A stretch of 64,000 bases of DNA, taken from assembly GCF_001678945.1 (NCBI RefSeq), contig NZ_CP015124.1:2518001-2582000 (forward strand), in the 5' to 3' direction. The notes beneath the pieces are model-generated. The model worked only from the letters and a program-made list of their open reading frames with translations, was not told the origin of the DNA and ran no database searches. Both the position numbers and the translations under genes were made by a program. Shown here piece by piece: positions 16,363 through 26,002 of the stretch. The DNA is from Phaeobacter gallaeciensis (GTDB lineage Bacteria; Pseudomonadota; Alphaproteobacteria; Rhodobacterales; Rhodobacteraceae). Position 1 is the first letter of the stretch. Each line of letters opens with the position of its first letter.

Positions 16363-19300
16363 ATGTTGGATCGGTTTCTTATTGTTTTGCTTTCATTTCT
16401 CGGTTTTTTTGCTGCGTCGGTGCAGGCGGGGCCGGATCCCGTTTTGCCACAGGTGCGGTACCAGTCCTTTGCGGATACTGACTATTACGGATCCGATCTG
16501 CAGGCCCTTTTCGATACGGATCTGAACGCCTGCCAAAGGGCCTGCAGCGCGCAGCAGGCCTGTGCCGGATTTTCTTATAACAACAAGGCAAACGCCTGTT
16601 TTCCAAAGTCCGAAATGAAAGAGGCCACGCCCTACACCGGTGCGATTTCGGCGCTGAAACGCCCAATATCTGCGGCGCAGCAGGCGGCGGCCTCCCAACG
16701 GGCAGGGCGGCTGGATCGTCTGCGCCCCGCCGATCTGCAGGCGGCATTGCGGCAGGCCCGGGAGATTGGTCTGCGCTACCCATCCCGCGGTGAAACCCTG
16801 AAGGATATGATCCGCGCCGGGCGCGGTCAGGCGCGGTCAGGCGGGGTGCAAAGCGCGCTTGGCTGGCTCAGCGCGGCAGTCGCTGTGAACGATGATCCGG
16901 CCCTGTGGACCGAGGTTTCCGCCCTGTGGCTGCGAATCGCAGACCAGAGCAAGCAGAACAAGAACGCCAAACGTCAGCAGGCGCTGGCTGCGGCCTTGAA
17001 CGGATACCTGCGGGCCGAGGACGCGCCTTTGCAGGCCGAGGCTTTGGTGACGGCCGGGCGGGCGCTGGAAAGTCTGGGGCGTGGTCGCGACATGCTTTCG
17101 GTGCTGCGTCTGGCGCAGGATCTTGCGCCCCGCGCCGACACTGCGGCGCTGCTGGATGAGGCTATCGGAAAATATGGCTTCCGCGTCACCGACAGCACGG
17201 TGGAAAGCGATAGCGCCACGCCGCGTATCTGCGTGGAGTTCTCCGAAGATCTGGCTCGCAGCGGTGTGGATTATGGCGATTACGTCAAAGGGGCCGGGGC
17301 CGAACTGGCTGCCGAGGCAAATGGCCGCCAGCTTTGCCTTGATGGCGCCGAACATGGCGAGCGTTACCGAATCGCTTTGCGGCGCGGTCTGCCTGCGGCC
17401 AGTGGTGAGGTCCTGAGCAAAGAGGTCGAACTGACCCATTACGTGCGCGACCGCACCCCATCGGTCCGTTTCCCGGGCCGGGCCTATGTACTGGCGAAAT
17501 CTGATCAGGTGGCGCTGCCGGTGGAGACCGTGAACCTGCGCGAAGTCGCGCTGCAACTGCGGCAGGTCAGCGACCGCAACCTGCTGCGCACCTTGCAGGA
17601 AGGCTATTTCGGCCGCCCGCTGTCCCATTGGCAGGATGAATACTTTGCCTCGGACATCGGGCAGGAGGTCTGGACCGGTACGGCCAGCGTTCAGGATACG
17701 CTGAACCAGGATATGACCACCCGGATTCCGCTTGTCGATGTGTTGGCTGACCGACCGGTAGGGATTTATGCGCTGACGGCCCGTGTGCCCGGCGCCGACC
17801 CGTATGAGGACCCCGGCGCGACCCAATGGTTCGTGCTGACGGACTTGGGCCTCAGCACCATGTCCGGCGCGGACGGGCTGCATGTTCAGGTGCAGGGTCT
17901 CACCGACGCCAAGCCGCGTGCGGATGTCGAAGTGACGCTGATTTCAAATGCAAACGCGGTGCTGGCCACGGCGCGGACCGATGCCACTGGCTATGTCCGG
18001 TTTGATCCAGGCCTGTCGCGCGGGCGCGGCGCCGCTGCCCCGGCAATGGTCATGGCGCAGCAGGGGGAAGAAGATTTTTCCTTTCTATCTCTGAAGGATG
18101 CAGCGTTCGATCTGTCGGATCGCGGGGTCGAAGGTCATCCCGCGCCGGGGCCGGTGGATGTCTTCCTGGCGACGGATCGTGGTGCCTACAGGGCCGGGGA
18201 GGTGATCCATGTCACCGCCCTGACCCGCGACAGCGGTGCCCGCGCCATTACCAACCTGCCGCTGACCGCAATACTGCACCGTCCCGATGGGGTGGAGTAC
18301 AGCCGTCAGGTATCAGACGGCGGACAGGCCGGGGGTCATGTGTTCAACTTACCGATCGGTCAGTCTGCGCCGCGCGGCACCTGGCGTCTGGACCTGAAAA
18401 CGGATCCCAAGGCCCCTGCGCTGGCCACCCGGCAGCTCCTGGTCGAGGATTTCCTGCCGGAACGGATCGACTTCACACAGACTGTCGCGAATGCTGCGGC
18501 ACTGGTGCCGGGCGAGGCGGCGCAGCTTGATATTTCGGCCCGCTACCTGTTCGGCGCGCCGGGGTCGGGGCTGACCATCGACGGCGATCTGCGGCTCAGC
18601 GCCAGCGACAAGGTTGCGGCTTGGCCCGGCTATCGCTTTGGTCGCTATGACGCGCCGGGCAGCCCGCAGCGTTCCTATTTCGGCGGAGACAAGACGGATA
18701 CGGCGGGGCAGGCCTCGGTCGTGGTGTCGCTGCCAGCGGCGGCGACTATGGGCAAACCGATGCAGGCGACCATCGTGACCCGCGTCATGGATGGCGCGGC
18801 CCGCCCGGTTGAGCGCGAGCTGACCCTGCCGGTGCGGCCCGCAACCCCGGTGATCGGCATCCGCCCCCTGTTCGATGATGTGGTGGGCGAGGGCAGTGAA
18901 GCCGGTTTCGAGGTGATCGCCCTCAGCCCTGATCTCACCCCGCTGCCGATGCAGGTGAAATGGACCCTGAACCGGGTCGAAACGCGCTATCAGTGGTATC
19001 AGCTTTACGGCAACTGGAACTGGGAGCCGACCACCCGCCGCACCCGCATCGCCACCGGCGAGACAACGCTGGGGCAGGAACCGGTGAACCTGTCCGAGCC
19101 GGTGGAGTGGGGCCGTTATGAGCTGGTCATCGAACGTCTGGATGGCACGCCGGTGACGGCGGCGCTTGATTTCTATGCAGGTTGGTATGCCCCGGCGGAT
19201 AGCGCCGCGACCCCGGACCGGCTGGAGCTGTCGCTGGATGCGGAAAGCTATCAGCCCGGTGACACCGCCCGCCTGCGTATCGTACCCCGGGCTGGGGGAA

Positions 19301-21804
19301 CGGCGCTGATCTCGGTGGTGTCCAACCATCTGATTGACCGCATGGCCGTCGAAGTGCCCGCAGGCGAAAGCACGATCCCCCTCACAGTGACCGAAGCCTG
19401 GGGCAGCGGCGCCTATGTGACGGCAACCGTGCTGCAGCCCGTCACCGGCAAGGCCAGCCGGACACCGGCGCGGGCGCTGGGTCTGGCGCATGCCAGCGTG
19501 ACCCAGCCGGGGCAGGAGCTGTCGGTTGCCATCAATGTGCCTGAGGTCGCCCGTCCGCGCGGCACCGAAATGGCCCGGGTCCGGGTCGATGGGGCCGCAG
19601 CAGGGGAAGAGGTCTGGCTAACGGTTGCCGCTGTTGATCTCGGCATTCTCAACCTCACCGGTTTCAAAAGCCCCGATCCCTCTGCGCATTACCACGGCCA
19701 GCGGCGGCTGGGGATGGAGCTGCGCGATCTTTACGGGCGTCTGATCGATCCCGGAAATGGCGCGATGGGGCAGGTGCGTTCGGGCGGTGATGCGGATAAC
19801 GGCATGCGCATGCAATCGCCACCGCCAACGCAGGATCTTGTGGCGGTCTTCTCTGGCCCCTTGCAGCTGGACGCCAATGGCGAGGCGCTGTTCCCGGTCG
19901 ATCTGCCTGCCTTCAACGGCACCGTGCGGCTGATGGCAGTGGCCTGGTCAAAGCGTGCGGTCGGGCAGGCCGAGGCAGACATGCTGGTGCGCGATCCGGT
20001 GGTGGTGACCGCGACCGTGCCGCGTTTCCTTGCGCCGGGCGATAGCAGTCGCGCCCGGATCGAGATCGTGCATGCCGATGGAGCGGCGGGCGAGATGGCC
20101 CTGTCGGCGCGTGCCATCGGCACTGGGCTGGAGCTTGGCCCCCTGCCGGGCGCGGTAACGCTGGCCGAGCAGGGCAAGGCGGTGCTCGAATTGCCGCTGA
20201 CGGCGCAGGCTGTGGGCGATCCCGAGATTGAGCTGACCCTGACGACGCCTGCCGGGCTGCCGTTGGTGCAGCGGCTGCGAATGCCGGTGCGGGCCAATGA
20301 TCCCGTCGTGGCGCAGACCCGACGCTTCCGGCTGTCGGGCGGCGACAGTTTCCAGTTCAGCGCCGATGTCTTTGCCGGGCTGCGGCCCGGCTCGGCGCGG
20401 GCGGTGCTTTCTGCCGGACCTTTGGCCAAGTTCGACGTGCCCGGTCTTCTGGCGCAGCTGGATCGCTACCCCTATGGCTGCACCGAGCAGGTGACCTCGA
20501 CGGCGATGCCGCTGCTCTATCTCTCTTCGGTGGCCGAGGCGGCGGGTCTGGGCAATGGACCGGCTGTGAAGGCGCGCATTGATGCGGCGATCCGCAAGGT
20601 GCTGACGCGGCAGGCCAGTAACGGTGCCTTCGGCCTGTGGCGCGCCGAAAGCGGTGATTTCTGGCTTGATGCCTATGCCAGCGATTTCCTGTCGCGCGCC
20701 CGGGCGCAGGGCTATGCGGTGCCCGATCAGGCCTTTGCCCAGGCGATGGACAATCTGCGCAACCGGATCAACTACGCCCCCGATTTCGACAATGGAGGCG
20801 AGGACATTGCCTATGCGCTGATGGTGCTGGCCCGCGAAGGGGCCGCCGCTATGGGCGATCTGCGCTACTATGCGGATGTGAAGGCAGGCGATTTCGCCAC
20901 CCCGCTGGCGGCGGCGCAGCTGGGCGCTGCGCTGGCGGCCTATGGCGATCAACCCCGCGCCGACCGCATGTTCGGGCGGGCGGCGCAGATGCTGGGCCGC
21001 AGCGGCGCAGAAACCCCGGTCTGGCGGGTCGACTACGGCACCCATCGCCGTGATGCCGCCGCGGTCCTGGCGCTGGCAAGTGAGGCCGGAAGCGCAGCGG
21101 TCAGTCAGGAATACCTGATGGCCCGGGTGACCGAGGATGGCAGCCGAATGTCAACGCAGGAGGCCGCATGGACCCTGCTGGCGGCGCAGGCGCTGGTCTC
21201 CAGCCCCGAAGACAGCGGTCTGCTGGTCAACGGTCAAAGCGTTGCCGGGCCTTTTGTCGAGGTGCTGGATGGCAGCGCGGCAGGCATGGGGAAATCCATT
21301 TCAGCAGCTTCGGGACGCAGCACCGAGATCACCCTGACAACCCTTGGCGTGCCCGTAGTCGCTCCCGAGGCGGGCGGCTATGGCTACACGCTGAACCGCA
21401 GCTATTACACGCTGGAGGGCGAACCGATCGCGGAGCTGAGCTTTGAAACCGGGGCGCGTTTCGTGACCGTGCTGAGCGTGGTGCCGCATGAAGGCACCGG
21501 TGCCCGGCTGATGGTGGATGATCCGCTTCCGGCGGGGTTTGAGATCGACAATCCGAACCTGTTGCGCTCGGGCGATCTGCGCGATCTCGATTGGCTGAAG
21601 CTGGATCAGGCAACCCATGCAGAGTTCCGTTCTGACCGCTTCCTGGCAGCGGTAGATATCGGCGGCACCGAAACCGTGACGCTGGCCTATGTCACGCGGG
21701 CTGTGACGCCGGGCAGCTTCCACCATCCTGCCGCCTCGGTCGAGGATATGTACCGTCCGGCCTACCGCGCCCGCACCGCCGCCGGCCGCGTGCAGGTCCG
21801 GTGA
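16363..21804 (+). CDS. Bacterial alpha-2-macroglobulin with N-terminal PAN domain
   Basis: 1813 aa. The ATG at 16363 follows a GGAGG Shine-Dalgarno at good spacing and opens a signal peptide (residues 1-22, cleavage after VQA). There is no lipobox, unlike E. coli YfhM, so a soluble periplasmic form is expected. A PAN/apple-like module with paired Cys follows (about residues 30-90), then macroglobulin-like beta domains. The thioester motif is C1373-T-E-Q1376 in YGCTEQ, followed by a TED-like alpha barrel and a C-terminal receptor-type domain. Bacterial forms trap proteases that breach the outer membrane. Overlaps pbpC by 4 nt, the classic partner. Confidence 0.94.
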   Translation: MLDRFLIVLLSFLGFFAASVQAGPDPVLPQVRYQSFADTDYYGSDLQALFDTDLNACQRACSAQQACAGFSYNNKANACFPKSEMKEATPYTGAISALKRPISAAQQAAASQRAGRLDRLRPADLQAALRQAREIGLRYPSRGETLKDMIRAGRGQARSGGVQSALGWLSAAVAVNDDPALWTEVSALWLRIADQSKQNKNAKRQQALAAALNGYLRAEDAPLQAEALVTAGRALESLGRGRDMLSVLRLAQDLAPRADTAALLDEAIGKYGFRVTDSTVESDSATPRICVEFSEDLARSGVDYGDYVKGAGAELAAEANGRQLCLDGAEHGERYRIALRRGLPAASGEVLSKEVELTHYVRDRTPSVRFPGRAYVLAKSDQVALPVETVNLREVALQLRQVSDRNLLRTLQEGYFGRPLSHWQDEYFASDIGQEVWTGTASVQDTLNQDMTTRIPLVDVLADRPVGIYALTARVPGADPYEDPGATQWFVLTDLGLSTMSGADGLHVQVQGLTDAKPRADVEVTLISNANAVLATARTDATGYVRFDPGLSRGRGAAAPAMVMAQQGEEDFSFLSLKDAAFDLSDRGVEGHPAPGPVDVFLATDRGAYRAGEVIHVTALTRDSGARAITNLPLTAILHRPDGVEYSRQVSDGGQAGGHVFNLPIGQSAPRGTWRLDLKTDPKAPALATRQLLVEDFLPERIDFTQTVANAAALVPGEAAQLDISARYLFGAPGSGLTIDGDLRLSASDKVAAWPGYRFGRYDAPGSPQRSYFGGDKTDTAGQASVVVSLPAAATMGKPMQATIVTRVMDGAARPVERELTLPVRPATPVIGIRPLFDDVVGEGSEAGFEVIALSPDLTPLPMQVKWTLNRVETRYQWYQLYGNWNWEPTTRRTRIATGETTLGQEPVNLSEPVEWGRYELVIERLDGTPVTAALDFYAGWYAPADSAATPDRLELSLDAESYQPGDTARLRIVPRAGGTALISVVSNHLIDRMAVEVPAGESTIPLTVTEAWGSGAYVTATVLQPVTGKASRTPARALGLAHASVTQPGQELSVAINVPEVARPRGTEMARVRVDGAAAGEEVWLTVAAVDLGILNLTGFKSPDPSAHYHGQRRLGMELRDLYGRLIDPGNGAMGQVRSGGDADNGMRMQSPPPTQDLVAVFSGPLQLDANGEALFPVDLPAFNGTVRLMAVAWSKRAVGQAEADMLVRDPVVVTATVPRFLAPGDSSRARIEIVHADGAAGEMALSARAIGTGLELGPLPGAVTLAEQGKAVLELPLTAQAVGDPEIELTLTTPAGLPLVQRLRMPVRANDPVVAQTRRFRLSGGDSFQFSADVFAGLRPGSARAVLSAGPLAKFDVPGLLAQLDRYPYGCTEQVTSTAMPLLYLSSVAEAAGLGNGPAVKARIDAAIRKVLTRQASNGAFGLWRAESGDFWLDAYASDFLSRARAQGYAVPDQAFAQAMDNLRNRINYAPDFDNGGEDIAYALMVLAREGAAAMGDLRYYADVKAGDFATPLAAAQLGAALAAYGDQPRADRMFGRAAQMLGRSGAETPVWRVDYGTHRRDAAAVLALASEAGSAAVSQEYLMARVTEDGSRMSTQEAAWTLLAAQALVSSPEDSGLLVNGQSVAGPFVEVLDGSAAGMGKSISAASGRSTEITLTTLGVPVVAPEAGGYGYTLNRSYYTLEGEPIAELSFETGARFVTVLSVVPHEGTGARLMVDDPLPAGFEIDNPNLLRSGDLRDLDWLKLDQATHAEFRSDRFLAAVDIGGTETVTLAYVTRAVTPGSFHHPAASVEDMYRPAYRARTAAGRVQVR

Positions 21805-23921
21805 CCGGCGGCTGGCGGGCATACTTGCGCGTGCTTACCAAACGGTCAGTGCGCGTTGTCTCTGTCCGTCCTGGTTCCTTTTGGCGCCGCAGCCTGTGGG
21901 CTGTGGCGGTCCTGGCGTTGCTGCTGGGCATCGGCTGGCGTCTGTTCGACGACTGGGTCGCCGATACCGAGTTGCCGCTGACCCTTGCCGAAACCTCGGT
22001 CGAGGTGCTGGACCATGAGGACCGCCTGCTGCGGGTCTACCCGGTTGGGGATGGCATCTGGCGCATGGCGCTGCAGCTCGATCAGGTGGATCCCCGGTTC
22101 ACCGAGATGCTGATCGCCTATGAGGACCGCCGATTCTGGTCGCATCCGGGGGTGGATGTTCTGGCACTGATGCGCGCGGGTGGGCAGGCGCTGTGGCATG
22201 GCCGGGTGGTATCGGGCGGCTCGACGCTGACGATGCAGCTGGCGCGTCTGCTGGAGGATGGCTCGACCGGGCGCTGGTCCGGCAAGTTGCGGCAGATCCG
22301 GGTGGCCTTGGCGCTGGAGCGACGCCTCAGCAAGGCAGAGATCCTGAGGCTCTACCTCACCCATGCGCCCTATGGCGGCAATATCGAAGGGCTGCGGGCC
22401 GCCAGTTACGTCTGGCTGGGCAAGGAACCGCGAAGGTTGACGGCAGCAGAGGCGGCGTTGCTGGTGGCGCTGCCGCAATCCCCGGAAAGCCGCCGCCCGG
22501 ATCGGGCGCCCAAGGCCGCGCGACAAGCACGCGCGAAGGTGCTGTCGCGGATGGTTGCTGATGGTATTCTGGACAGCGAAAGCGCCGAGATCGCAACCAA
22601 GGCGCGCCTGCCCCGGCAGATGGCTGCGATGCCCCGGCTGGCACCGCATCTGGCTGACCGCGCCCTGTCCGCAAATCCCGGCGCCCGGCGCCTGTCTCTG
22701 ACGGTGCAGGCCGATCTGCAGCAGCGGATGGAGCAGCTGGTACAGGCGGCGGCGCGGCGCAGCGGCGCGCGGCTCTCGGCGGCGCTGATGGTAGTGGATC
22801 ACCAGAGCGGAGAGGTGCTCGCCTCGGTCGGATCCCCCGGGTACGCCGATCAGGGGCGGCAGGGATTTGTCGATATGACACAGGCGCTGCGCTCTCCGGG
22901 CTCGACGCTGAAACCGCTGGTCTACGGGTTGGCCTTTGATCGCGGGCTGGTGCACCCCGAGACGCTGATCCATGACGGTCCGGTGGATTTCGACGGCTAC
23001 GCGCCGCAGAATTTCGACGGTGTCTTTCGTGGCGACTTGCGGGTGCGCGAGGCGTTGCAGCTGTCCCTGAATATCCCGGTGGTAAAGCTGACCCGCGAGC
23101 TGGGGGCGGCGCATCTGATGGCGGCCCTGCGCCGGGGCGGTGCCAGCCCCCGATTGCCCGGCGGTGGCAAACCGGGGCTGGCGATCAGCCTTGGCGGGCT
23201 TGGCACCTCGCTGCAGGATTTGGTGCAGATCTATACCGGGCTGGCCGCGGGCGGGCAGGGACCGGCGCTGCGGGTGCTGCGGGGGGCGTCGCAGCAGGAT
23301 CGCCCCCGGATGATATCGGACGTGGCGGCCTGGCAGTTGGGCGATGTGCTGCGCGGGCTGGCGCCGCCACCCGGGGCACGGGCCGGTGTTCTGGCCTATA
23401 AGACCGGCACGTCCTATGGCCACCGCGATGCCTGGGCGCTGGGCTGGGACGGGCGCCATGTGATCGGCGTCTGGATGGGCCGGGCGGATGGCACGCCGGT
23501 GCCGGGGGCCTTTGGCGGTGATCTGGCAGCGCCGGTGCTGTTCGAGGCCTTTGGTCTGCTGAAACCCGATTTTGACGCGCTGCCACCGCCGCCCGCCGCG
23601 ACCCTGATCCTGTCGGCGGCGGAATTGCCCGCGCCGCTGCGCCGCTTCCGGGCACGGGACGCGGTATTCGAACCGGCAGAGAATGCGCCGCAGATGCTGT
23701 TCCCCCCGAATGGCGCCCGGCTGGCGCTGGAGGGCGGCGGGCTGCCGGTCAAATTGCGCGGCGGCACTGCGCCTTTCGTGGTACTGGCGGATGGAAAACC
23801 GGTGCTGCAGGGGCAGCAGGCGCGGGAGTTCGAAATCCCCAGTCCCGGCCTTGGTTTTTCCGATCTGGTGGTGGTTGATGCGGCGGGCCGCTCGGCCCGG
23901 GCCGCGATCGAAATCGACTGA
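21801..23921 (+). CDS. pbpC: Penicillin-binding protein 1C
   Basis: 706 aa bifunctional murein synthase. A short cytosolic tail, one membrane anchor (about residues 31-46), then a GT51 glycosyltransferase with catalytic Glu108 in EDRRFWSHPGVD and GGSTLTMQLAR. The transpeptidase has SxxK at Ser368-Lys371 (SPGSTLKP), an SLN motif and KTGTSYG. A C-terminal BiPBP_C beta domain completes PbpC. Coupled to the alpha-2-macroglobulin gene by a GTGA overlap. The pair is thought to repair the wall and trap proteases where the envelope is breached. A later start within the first 20 codons cannot be excluded. Confidence 0.94.
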   Translation: MTGGWRAYLRVLTKRSVRVVSVRPGSFWRRSLWAVAVLALLLGIGWRLFDDWVADTELPLTLAETSVEVLDHEDRLLRVYPVGDGIWRMALQLDQVDPRFTEMLIAYEDRRFWSHPGVDVLALMRAGGQALWHGRVVSGGSTLTMQLARLLEDGSTGRWSGKLRQIRVALALERRLSKAEILRLYLTHAPYGGNIEGLRAASYVWLGKEPRRLTAAEAALLVALPQSPESRRPDRAPKAARQARAKVLSRMVADGILDSESAEIATKARLPRQMAAMPRLAPHLADRALSANPGARRLSLTVQADLQQRMEQLVQAAARRSGARLSAALMVVDHQSGEVLASVGSPGYADQGRQGFVDMTQALRSPGSTLKPLVYGLAFDRGLVHPETLIHDGPVDFDGYAPQNFDGVFRGDLRVREALQLSLNIPVVKLTRELGAAHLMAALRRGGASPRLPGGGKPGLAISLGGLGTSLQDLVQIYTGLAAGGQGPALRVLRGASQQDRPRMISDVAAWQLGDVLRGLAPPPGARAGVLAYKTGTSYGHRDAWALGWDGRHVIGVWMGRADGTPVPGAFGGDLAAPVLFEAFGLLKPDFDALPPPPAATLILSAAELPAPLRRFRARDAVFEPAENAPQMLFPPNGARLALEGGGLPVKLRGGTAPFVVLADGKPVLQGQQAREFEIPSPGLGFSDLVVVDAAGRSARAAIEID

Positions 23922-23935
23922 TAGCAGATCTGCTA
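23922..23935. terminator. 14-bp palindrome between convergent genes
   Basis: Perfect palindrome TAGCAGATCTGCTA immediately after the pbpC stop and 6 nt before the end of the convergent gene. Short and without a T-run; possibly a weak bidirectional terminator. Confidence 0.3.
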
Positions 23936-23941
23936 CTGGGG

Positions 23942-25993
23942 TCAGCCGCGTCCCTCGCGCAGCCAGCCTGCGGTGATCAGCGCGGCAATAACCAGCAGCA
24001 CCAGCCAGGCAGGCAGCAGCGGATGCTGTGACACCGACAGGGTTTCATAGGCCTCGCGAGGGGTCAGACCGATCCAGCCACGTCCGGCGGCCGGGCGCCC
24101 CTCGCGCACATCGCGCAGGCGCGGCAGACCGTCCTCCAGCCGCAGGATACCGCCCCGCGCTGTGGCGACCACCGGGCGCAGCACCTCGCCGGTGGCGACG
24201 GTTTCGCCGAACTCCCGGGGCGCCGCCGGACCCAGCCCGATGACGGCAGAGGCCTCGCCTTCGCTGAGGTGGTACAGGCCGATCTCGGCGCCTGTATAGC
24301 TGCCCTGCCAGACACCGGGGGCCCGTTCCTGCAGGTCCAGCACCGTCTCGGACCCATCCGGCGCGGTGATGGTGACGGCGCCGATGCTGTCCTGCAGCGT
24401 GCGCCGGGTGATCTGCATCTTCTGGCCGGTGGCCTCGGCGGTCAGAACCTCTTCCTCCAGCTCCGGCTCTTTCATCATCCAGTGGGCCAGGCGGCGCAGC
24501 AGTTCCAGCTGCGGCCCGCCGCCTTCATAGCCGCGGCTCCATAGCCAGGCATGATCCGAGGCCAACAGCGCCACGCGTCCCTCGCCTTCGCGGTTCAACA
24601 CCAGCAGCGGCCGATCCTCGACCCCCTCCATCAGAACATGTCCCTGCGGTTCCTGCAGATCGATCTGGCGCAGCCAGCGGCCCCACGTCCCGTCTGTGCT
24701 CTCCCGTTTCAGTCCCGAGGTGACAGGGTGGCGGGCGCCAAGATCGGTGACCTGGGGCAGATAGGGCTGTTCGAAGACCCGCGCCGTGGGGCTGGCGGGC
24801 AGGACCGCCGACAGGGGGCTGCGGTAGATGCTGGCGGCGCTGGCGAAATCGGGCCCCGCCGCGATCAGAACGGCGCCGCCCTTGGCCACGTAATCGGCCA
24901 CATTGTCGAGATAAATCGCAGGCAAGATGCCGCGTCGTTTGTAGCGGTCAAAGATGATCAGATCGAAATCGTCGATCTTTTCCAGAAACAATTCGCGCGT
25001 GGGAAAGGCGATGAGGCTCAGCTCATCCACCGGCACCCCGTCCTGCTTTTCCGGTGGGCGCAAAATGGTGAAATGCACCAGGTCCACCGAGCTATCCGAT
25101 TTCAGCAGGTTGCGCCATGTGCGCCCGCCGGGGTGCGGCTCTCCTGACACCAGCAACACGCGCAGGCGGTCCCGCACGCCGTTGATCTGGATCAGCGCCG
25201 TGTTGTTGCGGGCGGTCAGCTCTCCGGCAGCTTCGGGTACCGAGAATTCGATCACGTTGCGCCCGCCATGCGGCAGGGCGATGGGCAGTTCGAAATCGAC
25301 ACCGACCGGCAGGGTGAACCGTTTCGCCTCGGCGCCATCGATCGCAATTTCCAGCGGCGCGGTTGCGGCGGCGTCAGGCGCGGCGCCCTGATCCTCGATC
25401 CGCAGCGTCAGGGTGACGGGTTCTCCGATGATGCCAAAGGCGGGCGCGTTGCGCACCACAAGGCGGCGGTCCCAGTCGCTGTCTTTGCCGGTCAGCAACA
25501 GGTGCAGCGGCGCAGGCAGCTCGGGGGCCTGATCGGCATCGTGGATCTGACCGTCCGACAGGGCGATAATCCCCGCGATCCGGCCACGCGGCGCATCGGC
25601 CAGCGCATCGGAAACCGCCTGCATCAGGGCGGTGCCGCTGTCATCGGCGGCATCCGGCAGGGTGACCCAGCGCGTTTCGGTATTGGGGCGGGCCTCTAGC
25701 GCCTGTCTCAGCTCTTCTTCGGCCTCGGCCATCTGCTCGGGCCGGGCAGGCAGGCTCTGGCTGGCGGTTTTATCGGCGACCACCACCACGATATCGCTTA
25801 AGGGGGCGGTGTTTTCGTTCTGCACCACTGGCCCAGCGAGCATTGCCAGCAGGCCAAGGGCGGCGCCCGCGCGCAGCAGCCAGCCGCGCATCCGCGCCCA
25901 GATGGCCAGCGCAAGGCCCAGCACCGTCACGGCGGTGAGCGCCCAGATCACGGGCCAAGGCAGTAGGGGATCGAACAGGATCGTCTGTGTCAT
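23942..25993 (-). CDS. Membrane protein with glutamine-amidotransferase-like domain
   Basis: 683 aa. Two N-terminal membrane helices (about residues 13-57), a von Willebrand A-like segment with a degenerate MIDAS (ADKTASQS), a beta-rich region, then a class I amidotransferase-like Rossmann domain (RVLLVSGEPHPGG, FDLIIFDRY, GGAVLIAAGPDF) without a clear Cys nucleophile, and a C-terminal membrane helix (LPAWLVLLVIAALITAGWL). It is the last gene of the moxR-DUF58-DUF4159 operon, 9 nt downstream of its neighbour. Proteins of this set are thought to act in MoxR-assisted assembly of envelope complexes. No enzymatic role is evident. Confidence 0.8.
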   Translation of the reverse strand: MTQTILFDPLLPWPVIWALTAVTVLGLALAIWARMRGWLLRAGAALGLLAMLAGPVVQNENTAPLSDIVVVVADKTASQSLPARPEQMAEAEEELRQALEARPNTETRWVTLPDAADDSGTALMQAVSDALADAPRGRIAGIIALSDGQIHDADQAPELPAPLHLLLTGKDSDWDRRLVVRNAPAFGIIGEPVTLTLRIEDQGAAPDAAATAPLEIAIDGAEAKRFTLPVGVDFELPIALPHGGRNVIEFSVPEAAGELTARNNTALIQINGVRDRLRVLLVSGEPHPGGRTWRNLLKSDSSVDLVHFTILRPPEKQDGVPVDELSLIAFPTRELFLEKIDDFDLIIFDRYKRRGILPAIYLDNVADYVAKGGAVLIAAGPDFASAASIYRSPLSAVLPASPTARVFEQPYLPQVTDLGARHPVTSGLKRESTDGTWGRWLRQIDLQEPQGHVLMEGVEDRPLLVLNREGEGRVALLASDHAWLWSRGYEGGGPQLELLRRLAHWMMKEPELEEEVLTAEATGQKMQITRRTLQDSIGAVTITAPDGSETVLDLQERAPGVWQGSYTGAEIGLYHLSEGEASAVIGLGPAAPREFGETVATGEVLRPVVATARGGILRLEDGLPRLRDVREGRPAAGRGWIGLTPREAYETLSVSQHPLLPAWLVLLVIAALITAGWLREGRG

Positions 25994-26002
25994 CTCGGCT
26001 CC

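Noticed and set aside
21846-23459. Long minus-strand ORF opposite pbpC
   Set aside because: Antisense shadow rich in Gln, Arg and His; all PbpC catalytic motifs are on the plus strand.
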